Made by a program: the position numbers and the translations under genes
Notes under the pieces: model-generated
The model's input: the letters and a program-made list of their open reading frames with translations, nothing else
What the model was told of the DNA's origin: nothing
The model's database searches: none
From: Stratiolaelaps scimitus
Lineage: Eukaryota > Arthropoda > Arachnida > Mesostigmata > Laelapidae
NCBI GenBank assembly: GCA_019614645.1
Contig: JABWDB010000001.1
Span: forward strand, 5,636,501-5,700,500
DNA length: 64,000 nucleotides
Direction of reading: 5' to 3'
In this document: one piece after another, positions 24,661-36,698 of the stretch
Numbering within the stretch: position 1 is the stretch's first letter
How the letters are laid out: each line of letters opens with the position of its first letter

Positions 24661-27600
24661 GTTGCTGTTTATTGTTTTGTTGCTGATTGCCGCTCGTGTC
24701 GTTGCCACCGCCGCTGCCGCCGTCCGTCCCGTGTTTATTGAGAATAGCTCAACCTCATTGTTTTTATTTATCCACCATTATGCTGCTGGGACTACTGTCT
24801 TACTTTTACCATTGGTATTCTTATTATTCTTATTATTATTATGATTATCGTGACCCTGTCATTGTCGTTTTATCGTTATATTTTATCGCTCTTATTATTA
24901 TTATTGTTGTTGTTGTTGTCATTATTATTCTCGCTGCGAGTTGGGCTTATTGATTTCATTGCTGTTTCTGTTGTTGTTGTTGTTGTTGTTGTTGCTGCTG
25001 CTGCTGGTATTGTGTTGTGTTATGCTGTGCATTGCTGTGTGATTGGCGGTTGCAGAACTATATATAATAGGTATCTCTTCGACAAATTCCGTTTGACCTA
25101 TTCGTTCATATTCGACTGCCCGCTCCACAACGCTGGCTCGATGATGACAACAGCAACAACGGCGACGACGATCGGATTTTGTGTTTTTCATTTGGTTCGA
25201 CGGGGCCCAATGCGCCGTGCGGTGTGGTTCGACTCAGCTGAGGTGATTCAATATTCATTTTCTTCACCATTTTCTTCCTCATCGTCGTGGTCTTCATTTT
25301 CGTCGTTATCTTTCTTCGTCGTCGTCGTCGTCTACAATAAAAGAAAAGACAACGTAACGTACACAGACGGGAGGCGGTCGCGCGCGGGGGGCTGGGGGGG
25401 GGTAAAATGGCCAACTTCTCTATGGCTCGCTGATGGCCCCTCTTTACCATTCAGCTCGCTCGGTCCCCTGACCAACGGTTCGTGTTCGTTGTTGTTTTAT
25501 TATTTTATTTCATTGTGATTATTTCCCGAACAGATCAGAAACAATCAAATACAAGCCACGGCGGCGGCGGCGGCAGTCCCGGCGGTCAATAGCTACGAAC
25601 AATACAGATATCCATAGATAGATAGATAATGCTCCGTTGCTCGTCACCCCGCCCCCCCACCCCAACAAACCCCGTCACAACCCCCATATTCATGCCCTCG
25701 TCGACTTCGTTCGGCCATCGTCTTCGCGTGGTCTTTGCGGTATAAGGCCTCGACGGCGATGGCGGCCGACGGCTGCTGCTGCCACCGCTGCCGCTATGTT
25801 CAATCGCGTTCAACGAGCATCTTCTTTTTTCGTATCCAGCTCGCGCCACTTCCAAATGCTACAAAACGACCACGAGGCCACCGCTGGCGTTGTTGTCGCG
25901 GTCGCCGCCCGCCCGCCCGCCAACAACAACAGCAACAACAACAACAGGAACGCGGACAGTTCTCCATATGTACCTACCACCAAGATTACTACTACAACTA
26001 CAACTACATAACGACCACCGTAGCCGCAAGAAGCACCAGGACCACGATCTGCTCGTACGGGCTCGCTCTTTTTTTCGTCACCCCTTAATTCGCCAGCTAC
26101 GATCGATGTCCACGTATCGTCATCCATCTATCCATTTCTCTATCTACAATAAATCTATCCGTTCACACATGTCGTCGACGTACAACAGCGGGATCTAGCG
26201 ACCGACCGACCGACCGACTGAGTGAGTGAGTGAGCCAGCGAGCGAGCGAAGTCTACATTCGAAATACCACGAGTGCGATCTTCGAATGTAATCGCTGCGC
26301 TGCCGCAGCCGCCGCCGCCGTCGGAGACGATGTTGTTGTTGTTGTGTTGTCGATGCTGCCGTCGCCGGATTCAGCTTGACTGTCTTCATCATCATTTCTT
26401 TAGTGACGACAGCAGCAGCAGCGGCGGCGGCGGCGCTGGGGTTCTGGTGGCATAGTTGCACACAGGGCCTCCCTGATGACCACTGTGTTGCTGCTGTTAC
26501 CGACAGATTGTATTGTTGTTATATGATTATGATTATTTCAAACTATGATATTTCCACTGCCGGCTCTACACGACGACGACGACTACTACTACTACAACGA
26601 TTGAATTATTATCGTGATATCCTCCTTTCTATTTGTGAACGTTTCGTGCGTTTGTGAGTGTGTGTTACCACGCTAGCATACGATGAGCTTACTTATCTAT
26701 ACACCCATATCGGCTGTGAGTGCGGCACACCGAAGACACAGCAAAGCTACAGAACAACGAGATAAAGACGCAAAGGGAGAGAGAGGTGGGGGGAGCAAAG
26801 GAATAAACATTTTCTTGAAAGGTTCACCGCCGCCGCCATCGACTGACTGTCTGTCTGTCTGTCTGACTGACTGACCGGTCGAACGAGTCGGTAGGCTGCT
26901 ACCGGCTGGCGCTGCCGCCGGTGATGATGGAGCAGCAGCAGCGGCAACAGCAGCAGCAAAGCGCCGCGGTCTGTCGTTGCTGCACGGTTGATATCAAATA
27001 CGGAATATGGTACACAATAACTGCTGTTGCTGCTGCTGATACGGCCGCTGATGCTGTGTCCGCAGCAGCAGCAGCAACACGAACCGCTGATTGTGCGCTC
27101 TGTCCGTCGCCACTGACGCAGCAGCAGCAGCAGCAACCTCAACATCATCATCATCATCACCAGCTCAAGCCTACAACAGAGAAACCTGGTAATTTTCATA
27201 ATTCGCTTATCATTATCATTGTGCTGCTGCTGCTGCTGTTGTGCCGCATTTGACTGTCTACAACAACGCACTATGAGTGAGCGAACGAGCGCGGGCTATG
27301 GCCACCACTGTGCCACTATTATGAGGTATAGCTGTATCTGAGGCGGCGGAGGACCCCCCCGTCTGCTATTTCCTCTCTCTCTCTTTCCCTCTCTCTCGAC
27401 AATTCTCACTGTTCTCACTACTTCTCGCGGTTTAACTGCACTTCCACCATCGCCACTGCAACTGCAGCAACTGGTGGCTATCACTGCGGCAAGCCACGAA
27501 TCACTGCCGCGTCGCCGTCGTTGCTGTTGCTGTTGTTGTTGTCGTGGACGACAACGTTCGCCATGTCATTATTATTGTTATTATTATTACTGTGGACGCC

Positions 27601-27755
27601 ACGATTGCTGCTGATGCTCCTTGTGCTACCGATTCGCATGTAGGTATTGTCTGCACTCTGGCTGCTCGACTGCCGTGTGTGCCATTTACAAAATACTATT
27701 ACATTGACATTATCTTTGACGCTTTTGTTGCGTTTTCTCTGCCAACAAATGAATA

Positions 27756-27792
<37 letters not shown>

Positions 27793-27840
27793 ATATATAC
27801 TGTGTGGATTGAATAACAAACTGCAACTACCACATTGATG
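24660..27840. other. long triplet-rich domain
   Basis: Arrays of TTA/ATT, GTT, GCT, GTC, GCC, CAA, CAG and GAC occur throughout. They keep a 225-codon plus frame open (24841-25518), the longest in the window, whose protein is poly-Leu, Val, Ala and Ser and so repeat-derived. Tetranucleotide arrays (CCGA)n, (GAGT)n and (GTCT)n lie at about 26197-26250 and 26845-26875. Confidence 0.7.
27757..27799. repeat. (TA)n microsatellite with central TT break
   Basis: About 43 nt of alternating TA with a single phase shift in the middle. The arms are self-complementary. Confidence 0.95.
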
Positions 27841-28295
27841 TCTAAAAAGGGAATTGTGTCGACGTTTCGATATATATATATTTAATAATTTACTGAAGCA
27901 GATTGATTCATGGATGCTGTGCATCAACATGTATCCATTTCTGATTGATACCGACCGCAGATGTCGAGTTACATTTTACAAGCGAACAAGCAGCGAATAG
28001 GAAACCGCTAAAATTTTCTTTAGTTTGCTAAAACTGTATTTAGGAACCTGCCTATGAAAATTGTTTGCATAATTTTTACCGGAAGTTAAGCGCGGTAAAA
28101 AGCTGTAAGTCTGTTGATAATAAATAGTTGGCTAGTTTGTAAATTGAAAAAAAATTGATAAACCTCAAACCAAGTGTCGTCATCAGGTGAAATTTGGTGT
28201 ATTTATACTTGAGTTTGCTTGCGTGTAGCTCAGTACAGGGTTTTGTTTCTGAGAACATATTTATGAATTTGATAGCTGAAGTATTGCATAGTGCT
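27840..28295. other. unique AT-rich DNA upstream of the transposon relic
   Basis: No clear open frame. It may include the 5' end and terminal repeat of the mariner element, but I could not identify either. Confidence 0.4.
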
Positions 28296-28975
28296 GAAGA
28301 TCAACGTTCCGTGATCAATTTTTGTTGTGTCTTAAAGGAGCAAGCCCGAATAAAATTCGAGAAGAACTCAGCCGACGCACACCCTTGCGATCGACAAATC
28401 TTAGGTGGTTCGGGCCGCCTGGGAGGGACCAGGTGAGATAATGGCTTCGGGAGGGCGAAACGCCATCCCCAACCGCATTGCCGAGTAGATTAGGTCCCAA
28501 AGTAATAGTTATACTTGCGATGGACGTTAGTGACATGTGTTATTCGAAGTTACTACGTAAAAACGAAAACATCAATGCAACCCGGTATCTCTTGAGTTCT
28601 CTCGAGAAGACTTATAGTAAAATGGAACGAGGATCGAAGACACTCAGGGGTATGTGTGTGTGCGTGTGTGATTTCCCCTCGATATCAATGCAAAATTGTC
28701 GCCGTACTGCTGCAATAACGAACGGAACGGAGGCCAACAATATTCACCGCTGGATTCTACCTAAATATTCTCCAGATTTAAGCCCTTGTCGCTCTCGTTG
28801 TTAGAGAACAGAGGAACATTGACAGTCAGCATAATGCAAATATCGATTTGCTTCTAGAACGATCGGGAGCGAAATTAGGCATGGTAACGCAGATTGAAAA
28901 TAATATAGTGCCGTTGAGAAGCTGCCCGAACGCTGGCTCAGGTGCGTAAATAAAAAAAAGGGAGAACACCTCTGA
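28296..28975 (+). pseudogene. mariner-family transposase relic
   Basis: A broken transposase of the IS630-Tc1-mariner superfamily, whose intact members cut and paste a TA-flanked element of about 1.3 kb using a DDD or DDE catalytic triad. Three blocks of family similarity are visible in the right order. An N-terminal block, DQRSVINFCCVLK, is at 28299-28337 in a different frame. A central block beginning GPKVIVILAMDVS and running through NENINATRYL is at about 28493-28592. The last catalytic-region motif, YSPDLSPC, is at 28766-28789. A typical C-terminal motif, VEKLPERWLRCV, is at 28913-28948, in the same frame as the centre, and the frame ends at TGA 28973-28975. The helix-turn-helix middle, the TGDE region and the HDN motif are missing or unrecognisable. 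A TG-rich patch sits where the last would be, and TAG 28802-28804 interrupts the frame. I did not find terminal inverted repeats. Recognition is from remembered family motifs, not from a database search. Confidence 0.62.
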
Positions 28976-31114
28976 TCCTACTGGAAAAAAGCCCATCGTT
29001 CTAGTTCTTTCTGATGAAAATTTATCAAGGATTTTTCGATGTACTCTCTCTCTCTCCCCCTTTTTCCGATAGTTAATAGCTCCGCACGACTTATCAAACC
29101 AAACATTTGTATTGTATTGTTTTGCCATAGCCTGCCATGCCATGCCATCCTCTCATTGTGCCAGGATAGCCCGTAGTGTGGACTAAAAGCCAGCTGATTG
29201 TGGCACGGTTCTAGTGTAAGCAAACTTCCACTGTCTCGGTATCAAGCCACTGATTATTCCTCATATTTTACGGTATTGTTTGCAGACATTTGTCAGCCCT
29301 GTTAGTCGTATGGTTGGCGTGTACCGACCTCATCACCGAGTGGCATCACAGTGATGCTGCGATGAACGCTAACGTTTGTCGAGTACCAAAAGCCGAAAAC
29401 AAACAAGCTGCCGTGTTTCGAGTTTGTTCTACAAAACTCCCCTCGACTTAACTCTTGGCGCCGACTTATGCAGTTGTGGCTGACCGTTTTTTGATGATGT
29501 TATGTAACATATAGAAAAAAAAAAGTGAACGACATAAAATATCTGTATCGCCAGCGAGCAGCAGAAAATGAAGTTGGAGAAGAGACGATAGATGGATGGA
29601 TTGTCTAACGGGCATGTGAGCCTCTCGACCAAGCGTCTGTCTAAATAGATTTGTCACAGAGAGAGAGAGAGAGAACCTGTTGCGATTTTCCAACACAATG
29701 GCCATGTCGTCAGCGAATGGTACAAACTTGTGGCAGCGACCAACATGAGCCGTCTGGCGGCGGCGGTGGCGGCGGCCGCGGCATCAACAAGGACAACAAC
29801 AGCGCGAATGGTAACAGCGTCGGAGTAACTTGTGCACGAAACGAACAGGGCAACGATAGCTGCTAACATGACCGGATCGCTAAAGGGCTGGTGTGGTCGT
29901 CTGACTGGTCGTAAGCCGACGTGAAGTAATGGCAAGAACGAAAGACGGGTGACCACCCCAGAGTGCCTTGGAAATTAATGGTTAGATAGCGGCAATAGTA
30001 GTGTAACGGCAGCAGCTGAAGGAACAGCTCATCTAACACAACACGGAGACCGCGATCAGAACGCGCACAGCGATCGACGTTGTAATTGATGCAATCGTGA
30101 TCTCATCTTATCTCTAGATGTAAAGTCAGTCGTGTTAGCGAAGCTGCAAAAGGTCCTAGTGAAGTCGAACGCAGTTGTCGGGCTAGCTTAATTCTTCTAT
30201 TTATAGATTTATTTCTAGACTTGCATCGAGTTCGTGCCTGATTATATGCGAGCGACGGTGTACTAGAGTGTACAGAGGCGAAGGGAAAAGAATTGATTTA
30301 GTTTATTGAATTGTTTGAGTTGGTTGTTTGTGTGCACAGCGAACCAACCTGCGTCGCGAATTAACGAATAATGAAACGCGAGTGGCTGAGAGAGATATGA
30401 AGATACCAAAACAAGTTGTTTGAAATGTTTGCAATTCGTTTTTTAAATGCATTCTTGTCAGCGCTGGAGCCGTTGTTACTTGGCTCGTGGGTTGGGAACT
30501 GCTTTTGCATTACTTTCTATCATAGATGGCCCTGTGAGGCTCGAACCGGAGACCCCAGGGGTTCCAAATGCTCCTACGCCACCCTCACGACACGCTCCTT
30601 GACAAATTACTTCGAATGTAACGAATATTAGTTGCTCAATCGACTTATTATCGCAGGGTGATTGAGCACAGTTTACATTCGATATCTCGTCGACCTTACG
30701 AAAACATGTTCCCATTTTTGTTCAGTTAGCACATATTTCGAGAAGTAGCCATGATGACGACGCTACCGTGAACATCTCTTCTTGCAGAAAGTATACCTCG
30801 TCTATATAAGCTCAGCGCAAAAGCGTAGCTTAGGAATATGTCGTTTGAAGTCATCGCTGGCCAAAATCGATACCGTGATTGATTGATTCGCATGTCGAAA
30901 ACGCCTAATGTTGAACGCAGAGGGAGTTTAGCCAGGATGGGGACAAAGAGAGATTAGCTGAGTATGTATGAGTGAATGTGTGTGTCTCAGTGTATCCGTA
31001 AATTTGGTGAATGGGAGGTTTCACTAAATTCACCAATGCGTCCCGGCACGACGACAAGATGAAGAAGAGAATCATTCCATTGAAGAAGACCCGGTAATCT
31101 ACACGACGCCCGCA

Positions 31115-31120
<6 letters not shown>
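28976..31120. other. unique DNA, no gene recognised
   Basis: Mostly unique. A CT tract lies at 29043-29056, a GA tract at 29658-29673 and a GGC patch at 29757-29778. Apart from the tRNA-like patch listed separately, nothing is recognised. Confidence 0.5.
30535..30590 (-). repeat. tRNA-like sequence, possible SINE head
   Basis: On the minus strand an A-box-like TGGCGTAGGAG (30581-30571) is followed by a B-box-like GGTTCGAGCCT (30547-30537). Both match pol III internal promoter consensus well. The 34-nt spacing is about 10 nt shorter than in a tRNA, and the T stem pairs poorly. A decayed or deleted tRNA-derived SINE is my preferred reading, with chance as the alternative. Confidence 0.33.

Positions 31121-31164
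<44 letters not shown>
31117..31164. repeat. (AT)22 microsatellite
   Basis: The longest perfect AT dinucleotide array in the window, about 44 nt, immediately after a TATA-containing lead-in. Confidence 0.97.
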
Positions 31165-31169
<5 letters not shown>

Positions 31170-32790
31170 ATTTTACATAAAGACACGGTTGATGATGGGC
31201 TGCTTCGTTTAGAAGCCCACAGGCGGACACGCGATACAATATAATACAACTCTATTAAACAAGTGTTGTATTTCACTTGTGGTGGTGACCCCATTAAAGG
31301 CGGGCCATAGTTTATGGCCAGATAAATCTCTGCACGGCTGGCTGTTCTCTTTGATTGCTGTTGCTGCTGCTGATGTTGTTGTTGTTGTTGCTTTTTTTGC
31401 CTTATATGATCGTCACCACTGGTTCCACGGTGGTGTGCTGCTGTTGTCAGCGCTGCTGTTGTATCTGCTTGCTGTATCTACCGCAGCTGGCTCACATGCT
31501 TGAGTGGGTGGCCGGAGTCTTTGTGATGTTAGTCGCTCCCTGAAAAATCCCCTGCTGGTGATGACGGCTTCATTGGAAAAGATTGGAATCACGCGCGCTT
31601 TTATTATAAGTTCTTGTTTATCATCCACATACAGATATACATGTCTTGTACATAAGGCAGTGTATGTTGTGTGCGTGTGTGTTAGTTTGTTTGTTTGTAT
31701 AAGAGTGAACCCGCGATGGCGGCTTGGAAATTCAATGATTCGATCGTTTGAGCCACAAACCGAAACGTTCGAGCGACACCGTTAACCGCAATTGAAAGCT
31801 GCTGGCGCGATGCTATGATGATCCTTTTTAACAAAGCAAACTAATCATCTGTGAACTTGAATGCTGGCCTGTTGTCATATTTAGTTAGCGCAATTAGACT
31901 CGAAGGGGGACGACAACAACAGCAACGCCTGGCGTTTCATGCAGCTACCGCGTGTCGTACAGCAGTGTCTGCACAAGTTTGCACTGTTAGTTAACTGCAC
32001 ATGTTTATATTGGGTGGAGTATTGTACGGACCGAAGATAAGCAGGGCCGATAGGCTTGGCCATCGTGACGGAAGAAGACGATTGTAGAAGATTCGCTATT
32101 TGTACCTGATGCGTGGCTTTAGGTGTTTTTTTGTCTCTTTAGCATACGCTGTTGGCTTGTTGTGTATTGCAAGTATTGCTTCGGCATACCCGAATGACAT
32201 CCGATGAAGCCGGCAAGGACAGTAAGTCCAGGTGCGATCTAGCAACAAATCATCTGAATAAGCTAGTGAGCAAATTCGTGAAACGAAGCCTTAAACTTCG
32301 AAGGGGTAGTGGTGACTGATTTGACAAAAAAAAATCATCGTCAACCGATCCCTCCTTGTATTCAGTCCCCAGTAACTAACTCATACCAGCACAAGTATAT
32401 ATATATATATATATATTGCGATTGTAGAAGTAGTCGTTGTAGTCGTAATCGAATCGTAATAGCTTGTGATATTGCCGTTGTCGTTGTTCAGATACCATAT
32501 GTTCGACGATGCTCACGCAGGGGTGTGCATCATTGTTCAGGCTGTACCAAGGGAACGCCATTCGGGGGGTGCGTGTGGTGGTAGGGGGATGGCGGGCGGT
32601 GGGGAGGGAGATAGGGGGGTTGGAACTGTAAGCGCCAGTTAAGTACGATTCGGTCAGATGAGGCCAAGCCAGACGGCGGTTGTCGTCGTTAGAAATCGAT
32701 GACTCAGCCAATTGTACTTTGATGCATGCGTCTCTCCGGCTCTGAATGCCTCTACGGGGTAACCGTATATGATAGAGCCCACCTCCACTA
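31165..32790. other. unique DNA with GTT and AT tracts
   Basis: A GCT/GTT array lies at 31357-31391 and a TA tract at 32396-32416. Otherwise unique, apart from the G-rich block listed separately. No gene recognised. Confidence 0.5.
32584..32619 (+). repeat. G-quadruplex motif
   Basis: G tracts of 5, 3, 4, 3 and 6 residues with short loops occur in 36 nt, so several alternative quadruplexes are possible. A G6 tract lies just upstream at 32564-32569. Confidence 0.8.
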
Positions 32791-32806
32791 GCGAGTGTTA
32801 ACTGGA

Positions 32807-33137
32807 TTACAATCTCGCGTTAGAGGCAGCAGCTAACACGCACGAGCCGATGGCGTTGTGGATGCTGATCAGCGATCTGGTTTTCGCGCTCTCGTCTGTC
32901 TTCTCCTGGCTGCGGTCACAGGCCAGCGCATCGTCACCGAACCAGAAGGGGCCGTTAGCTATTTCTACAGATCGTCCTGTTTTTCCCTCCACCAAGCAGC
33001 CTAAATTTCAACGTCACTATTCGAGATATATGCGGCAATGAGACTAACGCCACCTCGGTGTACGCGACGGATTCGAGCAGATCATGTCGCCTGTGCGCTG
33101 TGTTTCGTGTATTGAGGAACACCCGCACGTTGCTCAC
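32807..33137 (-). CDS. possible coding exon(s), unrecognised
   Basis: Two minus-strand frames adjoin here. The downstream one (32995-32807) reads through FWFGDDALACDRSQEK and SLISIHNAIGSC, with third codon positions mostly G or C, as in a coding exon of a moderately GC-rich genome. The upstream one (33137-32955) contains RVFLNTRNTAHRRHDLLES. They are in different frames. A short intron ending at a TCTGTAG-like acceptor could join them, but the donor is weak. The opposite strand also holds an ATG-started 63-codon frame (32850-33041) with a hydrophobic N-terminus, MALWMLISDLVFALSSVFSW, which may equally be the real or the shadow frame. No family is recognised on either strand. Confidence 0.18.
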
Positions 33138-33780
33138 TTGTTGGCTGAAGCTTGCATATTATGCTGCTTTTTCGTACTGAAAAACCTAAACATTTTGGCG
33201 ATGGACCTTGTGCATAAGTGCATAGGTTATTCATGTCACGCTGATATGGATCCATGAAAAGGAGCGTCACGTATTTGTACTGTGTCTGAGTACACAGACA
33301 CATGAATCTTGATAAGTTAATTAAACGTAGTGTTGGATGAAGTAAATTGAAGAAAAAATGTGCGTATCTCAGGTGGTGGTTACAGCTGTGGCTGGTCGAA
33401 ATTGCACAGGGAGCTATGATCAATACGCCACTTGCAACAACATAATTTAGACAACGGCGATTAGTCTCATTAGAGAGAGAGAGAGAGATCTCCAAAGCGT
33501 GTCATTCATCAAGTAACCGTTCGTGAGATAGCAATTTCAGATCAGTAAAATAGGCATCAAGCAACGGCTTGATAAGGTTTCAGAGATACACTTGGACAAG
33601 CAACTAGGTTGCACTAACTAACGAAAATATTTAGATTTAATCTCGCCACAGACCCCTTCCAAAACGCCAGCTGCTTCGGCGACGTTCGACTCGATGTTCG
33701 ATAACATTTCTCAGCCGCAGCTCGTTGTATTATGAAGGTACATGCAATATTGATTATCTGATTAGCGTTATAGGATTTAC
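33138..33780. other. unique DNA, no gene recognised
   Basis: A 137-codon minus frame (33495-33082) begins in a GA tract and shows no recognisable domain. Otherwise unique sequence. Confidence 0.45.
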
Positions 33781-33782
33781 AG

Positions 33783-34588
33783 GTGTTCCTCCATTCTGCA
33801 CGGTGTATTTGCGCGTCAGAGCTGTTCGATATGCAGGGATGGTTGGCTGCAGTGGTCCTCCGTCGGCTCCTCGTGCTGCGACCGGCACCGTGGCAACCAA
33901 CCCCCGTGGTGACGGTGCAAAGTAACGAGATTGACGACCTTGTCAAATCGTTTGATGAAGAGTTCAGGTTGCAGGAATTGAAAGGACGGCGACTTCGACT
34001 GTGGCAATGTATATGCGAACGAGATGTCTCGGTGGAGAAGTGCCTTCCACGGGGGGGGGTTGGCCAAGCCGAAGTAGGTGTTCGCTCGACATCAACAGTC
34101 GAGCGGACTGGAGCACTCTTGCATAAAGAGCGACTGGGTATGTCGAGCGAATTTGACAGAGGTCGATGTTAGGTCAAATGAGTAATTGGTAAAAGGGGCT
34201 AGGATTAGAAATTAACCTCTTTTTTTTGGATTTAATTCCCAATTTACTGTGTATGCCAATCATTGCATTAGCAATTCCGTTTCTCTACCTGTGAACTTGT
34301 CAAAATTTGAGGCGTGGCTTCTTGCATATACTATCTGCCCTGTGGCTGTTCGCGGGTCGCGGGTGTCCACATGCAGTGGTGGCCGTTAATGGCTGCAGTG
34401 TTCTGTAACGCGTTTATCCAATTTAATTCATATGATATAAAGGTACCCTGCGGCAAGATCCGTGCTCGATGTCTTGACTCGTCAAGTGGCTCGCTAAATA
34501 GCATTGACTGGTCACGTTTGTCCAGTGTACAATACAATATTAAAGCGACAAATGTGTTGACGTATAAGTTGAAGAAAACATTTAATCA
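33783..34588 (+). CDS. possible two-exon coding segment, unrecognised
   Basis: A frame opening after a TTTACAG acceptor-like site (AG at 33781-33782) runs 129 codons to 34172. It reads as ordinary globular protein, for example NEIDDLVKSFDEEFRLQELK and LRLWQCICERDVSVEK. A GTATGT donor-like site sits at 34138. A second frame in the same phase is open from 34314 and ends at CA|GTGAGT (donor from 34589), a very good donor match. A pyrimidine-rich stretch separates them. No protein family is recognised, and chance open frames of this size occur throughout the window, so this is a weak call. Confidence 0.2.
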
Positions 34589-34865
34589 GTGAGTATGTTT
34601 GCTAAACCATTATTCTAAGCAGATGCCACCGATTGATTACAAGGTCATCTATCTGACCGGAGACAACCCCGTTTTCTTATTGAGTTCCATTGGTCGAGCG
34701 TACCAGCTTAACCAAAACAACGTGACACTGCTGATTAAAATGATCGATACTTGTTTGCCTCCTTATGATTCCTCGGCCTGTGTTTGCGTATGTATCTACA
34801 ACGCGTAAGGGAAACCTCAGAGCTCTGAAAATGTTCCATCAGAACATATTCTAGGAAATTGTAGG

Positions 34866-34867
<2 letters not shown>

Positions 34868-34897
<30 letters not shown>
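34868..34897. repeat. (GA)n microsatellite
   Basis: GA array with one AAAG interruption. It yields Ser-Leu runs on the minus strand. Confidence 0.9.
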
Positions 34898-34898
<1 letters not shown>

Positions 34899-35274
34899 GA
34901 TTACAAATCAACGGTCGAGATCTCGACATACGAAGTGAGGTAATCCGCTGTAGGTCGGTGCCTTTCTGAATTCGCTGATCTTTGAGGCGGCCAGATCGCT
35001 TAAGTGTCGACTTCGTCGCAGGTATCCGAGTGACGATGTACGCCGTTTGACTTTTGTTAGGCAAGCGGATAGTCGAGTTGTAGTCGGGTTAAGACGAAGA
35101 AGAGAGCGACATATATAGGCCAGCGACGTACATCATTTATACGAGCTTGAAATTAGACTTGGAAGCGAAGGGGATCCAGCAGTAGCAGCAGCAGCGTGTA
35201 TCTAGCCGCCTGTATGTAGGCTGCTGCATGAAGCTGCGGAAGCAGCGAACTCACCCCGGTTTCAGCGGAGCTGA

Positions 35275-35287
35275 CCCCCCCCCCCCC
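35275..35287. repeat. poly-C run (13)
   Basis: Thirteen consecutive C residues. Slippage here would shift any frame crossing it. Confidence 0.95.
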
Positions 35288-35896
35288 GTCCTCAAACTCC
35301 CGTCTGCCATCCGCCGCCATCGCTGCTGCTGCTACTGCAGTCGACTTTGTAGGCAAACCACCAACTCGGGTACGTGGGGTAGCCAAAGTGCTTCCCCGCG
35401 CCGCCGCCGCCACCGCCGCCCCTGTCCGTAAGAGCTATGCTGTGCTTCGCGCTGGGCCAGCGAAAAAGGGGTATCAGCAGTAGCAGCAGCAGCAGGCAAG
35501 GACCACCGAAACGGGAGAAGTCTGGATAATTTAAAACAAATTAAGTTTTTTCCTCCTGATTCTACGTTTCTCGAGGCGGCGGCGGCAGCAGCAGCGGCCG
35601 CTGCTGCTGCTGCTGCTCTCCCAGAGGCGGCGTGAGCCGCCAGTGCTGCTGTGGTGTAGTCGCGCTGCTGCTGCTGTTGGCCGTACAGCTCTCTCGGTCG
35701 TAGCCGTCGTCGTCGTCGTCGTCGTCATGGTGTGCACGATGGCTGTGCGATGGTCTTTCTAAGCCAGACGGAACCTTGGGCCCTGCTCGGCCCAGCGGAC
35801 GAGTGAACACCGAAACGAACGAACGGACCGACGGCGGCGGCGGCGGCGGCTAGCATACACTGAGACTCAGTCACAGACACAGAACGAGGAGGAGGA

Positions 35897-35915
35897 GGGG
35901 GGGGGGGGGGGGGGG
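35897..35915. repeat. poly-G run (19)
   Basis: The longest homopolymer seen in the window, after GGA repeats and before a GA tract. It is strongly G-quadruplex-prone and its length is likely uncertain in any assembly. Confidence 0.95.
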
Positions 35916-36662
35916 AGAGAGCGAGAGAAAGCCCTTCGAGGCCACCGCCGCTGCCTCTGCGGCTACTGCCGGCGGCACAGCGGCACACGGGTGTGTTTTC
36001 ATTAGTGTGAAATCTCATTAAAGTCGACTTTTTCCATTAAAAATTCCCCTTTCCTGGTCGCCGTCGCCATCGCTGCTGCAGCCGTCGTCGTCGCCGTCAC
36101 ACTGCTCCTCGGGCGCGCTCGCTACCGAGCACCGGTGGAGCCGCCTCGCTCGCTGGCTGGCTGGCGGGCGGGCGGGCCGCTCAGCACAGACGACACCGCC
36201 GGCTTGCCTTGCCGACTCTCGCCTGGATCCTCGCTCAGGGGATAGCCCTGCTGGCGGCTGGGTGTCTGCCATAGTGCTGAGCTGCTGCTTCTCGCCGTCT
36301 GCCTGCAGCAGCAGCAGCATCAGTAGCAATAGCAGCATTGCTACCAACTAAGCGAGGCAGCGTCCAACGAACGCGCGATGGCCGACAACGGCGAAGGCAG
36401 CTGAGAACGACGAAGACCGAAACAGTTTCTGCTGCTGCTGTTTCATGGAATCATCGCCGACGGTTGCATTATCCGTACCCGTTGCGGCGGCGGTGGTGGT
36501 GGTGGTGGTAGCAATACGAGGTGAAAGCAACTCGCTGGCGCTACTCAGCCGAAGCCGCGGATGCGTGAGTACAGCACGAGTTTGCGTGGTATTATAGCTA
36601 GCTGGATGACCTACTTCTAATGTGTAGGAACAGAAGAGGAGATCGAGGTGGAGGTGCAAGCG

Positions 36663-36698
36663 ACGGCGGCGGCGGCGGCAGCGGCAGCGGCAGCGGCA
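36663..36698. repeat. (GGC)n(AGCGGC)n array
   Basis: GGC units pass into a six-base AGCGGC repeat, showing expansion of a variant unit. Confidence 0.88.

Noticed and set aside
24841..25518. Longest open frame (225 codons, plus strand)
   Set aside because: Its residues are runs of Leu, Val, Ala and Ser produced by TTA, GTT, GCT and TCG arrays, and the opposite strand is open over the same DNA.
22078..33376. Shared TATCTCAGGTGGT at 22078 and 33364
   Set aside because: Matches of this length are expected by chance in 64 kb, and the similarity does not extend.
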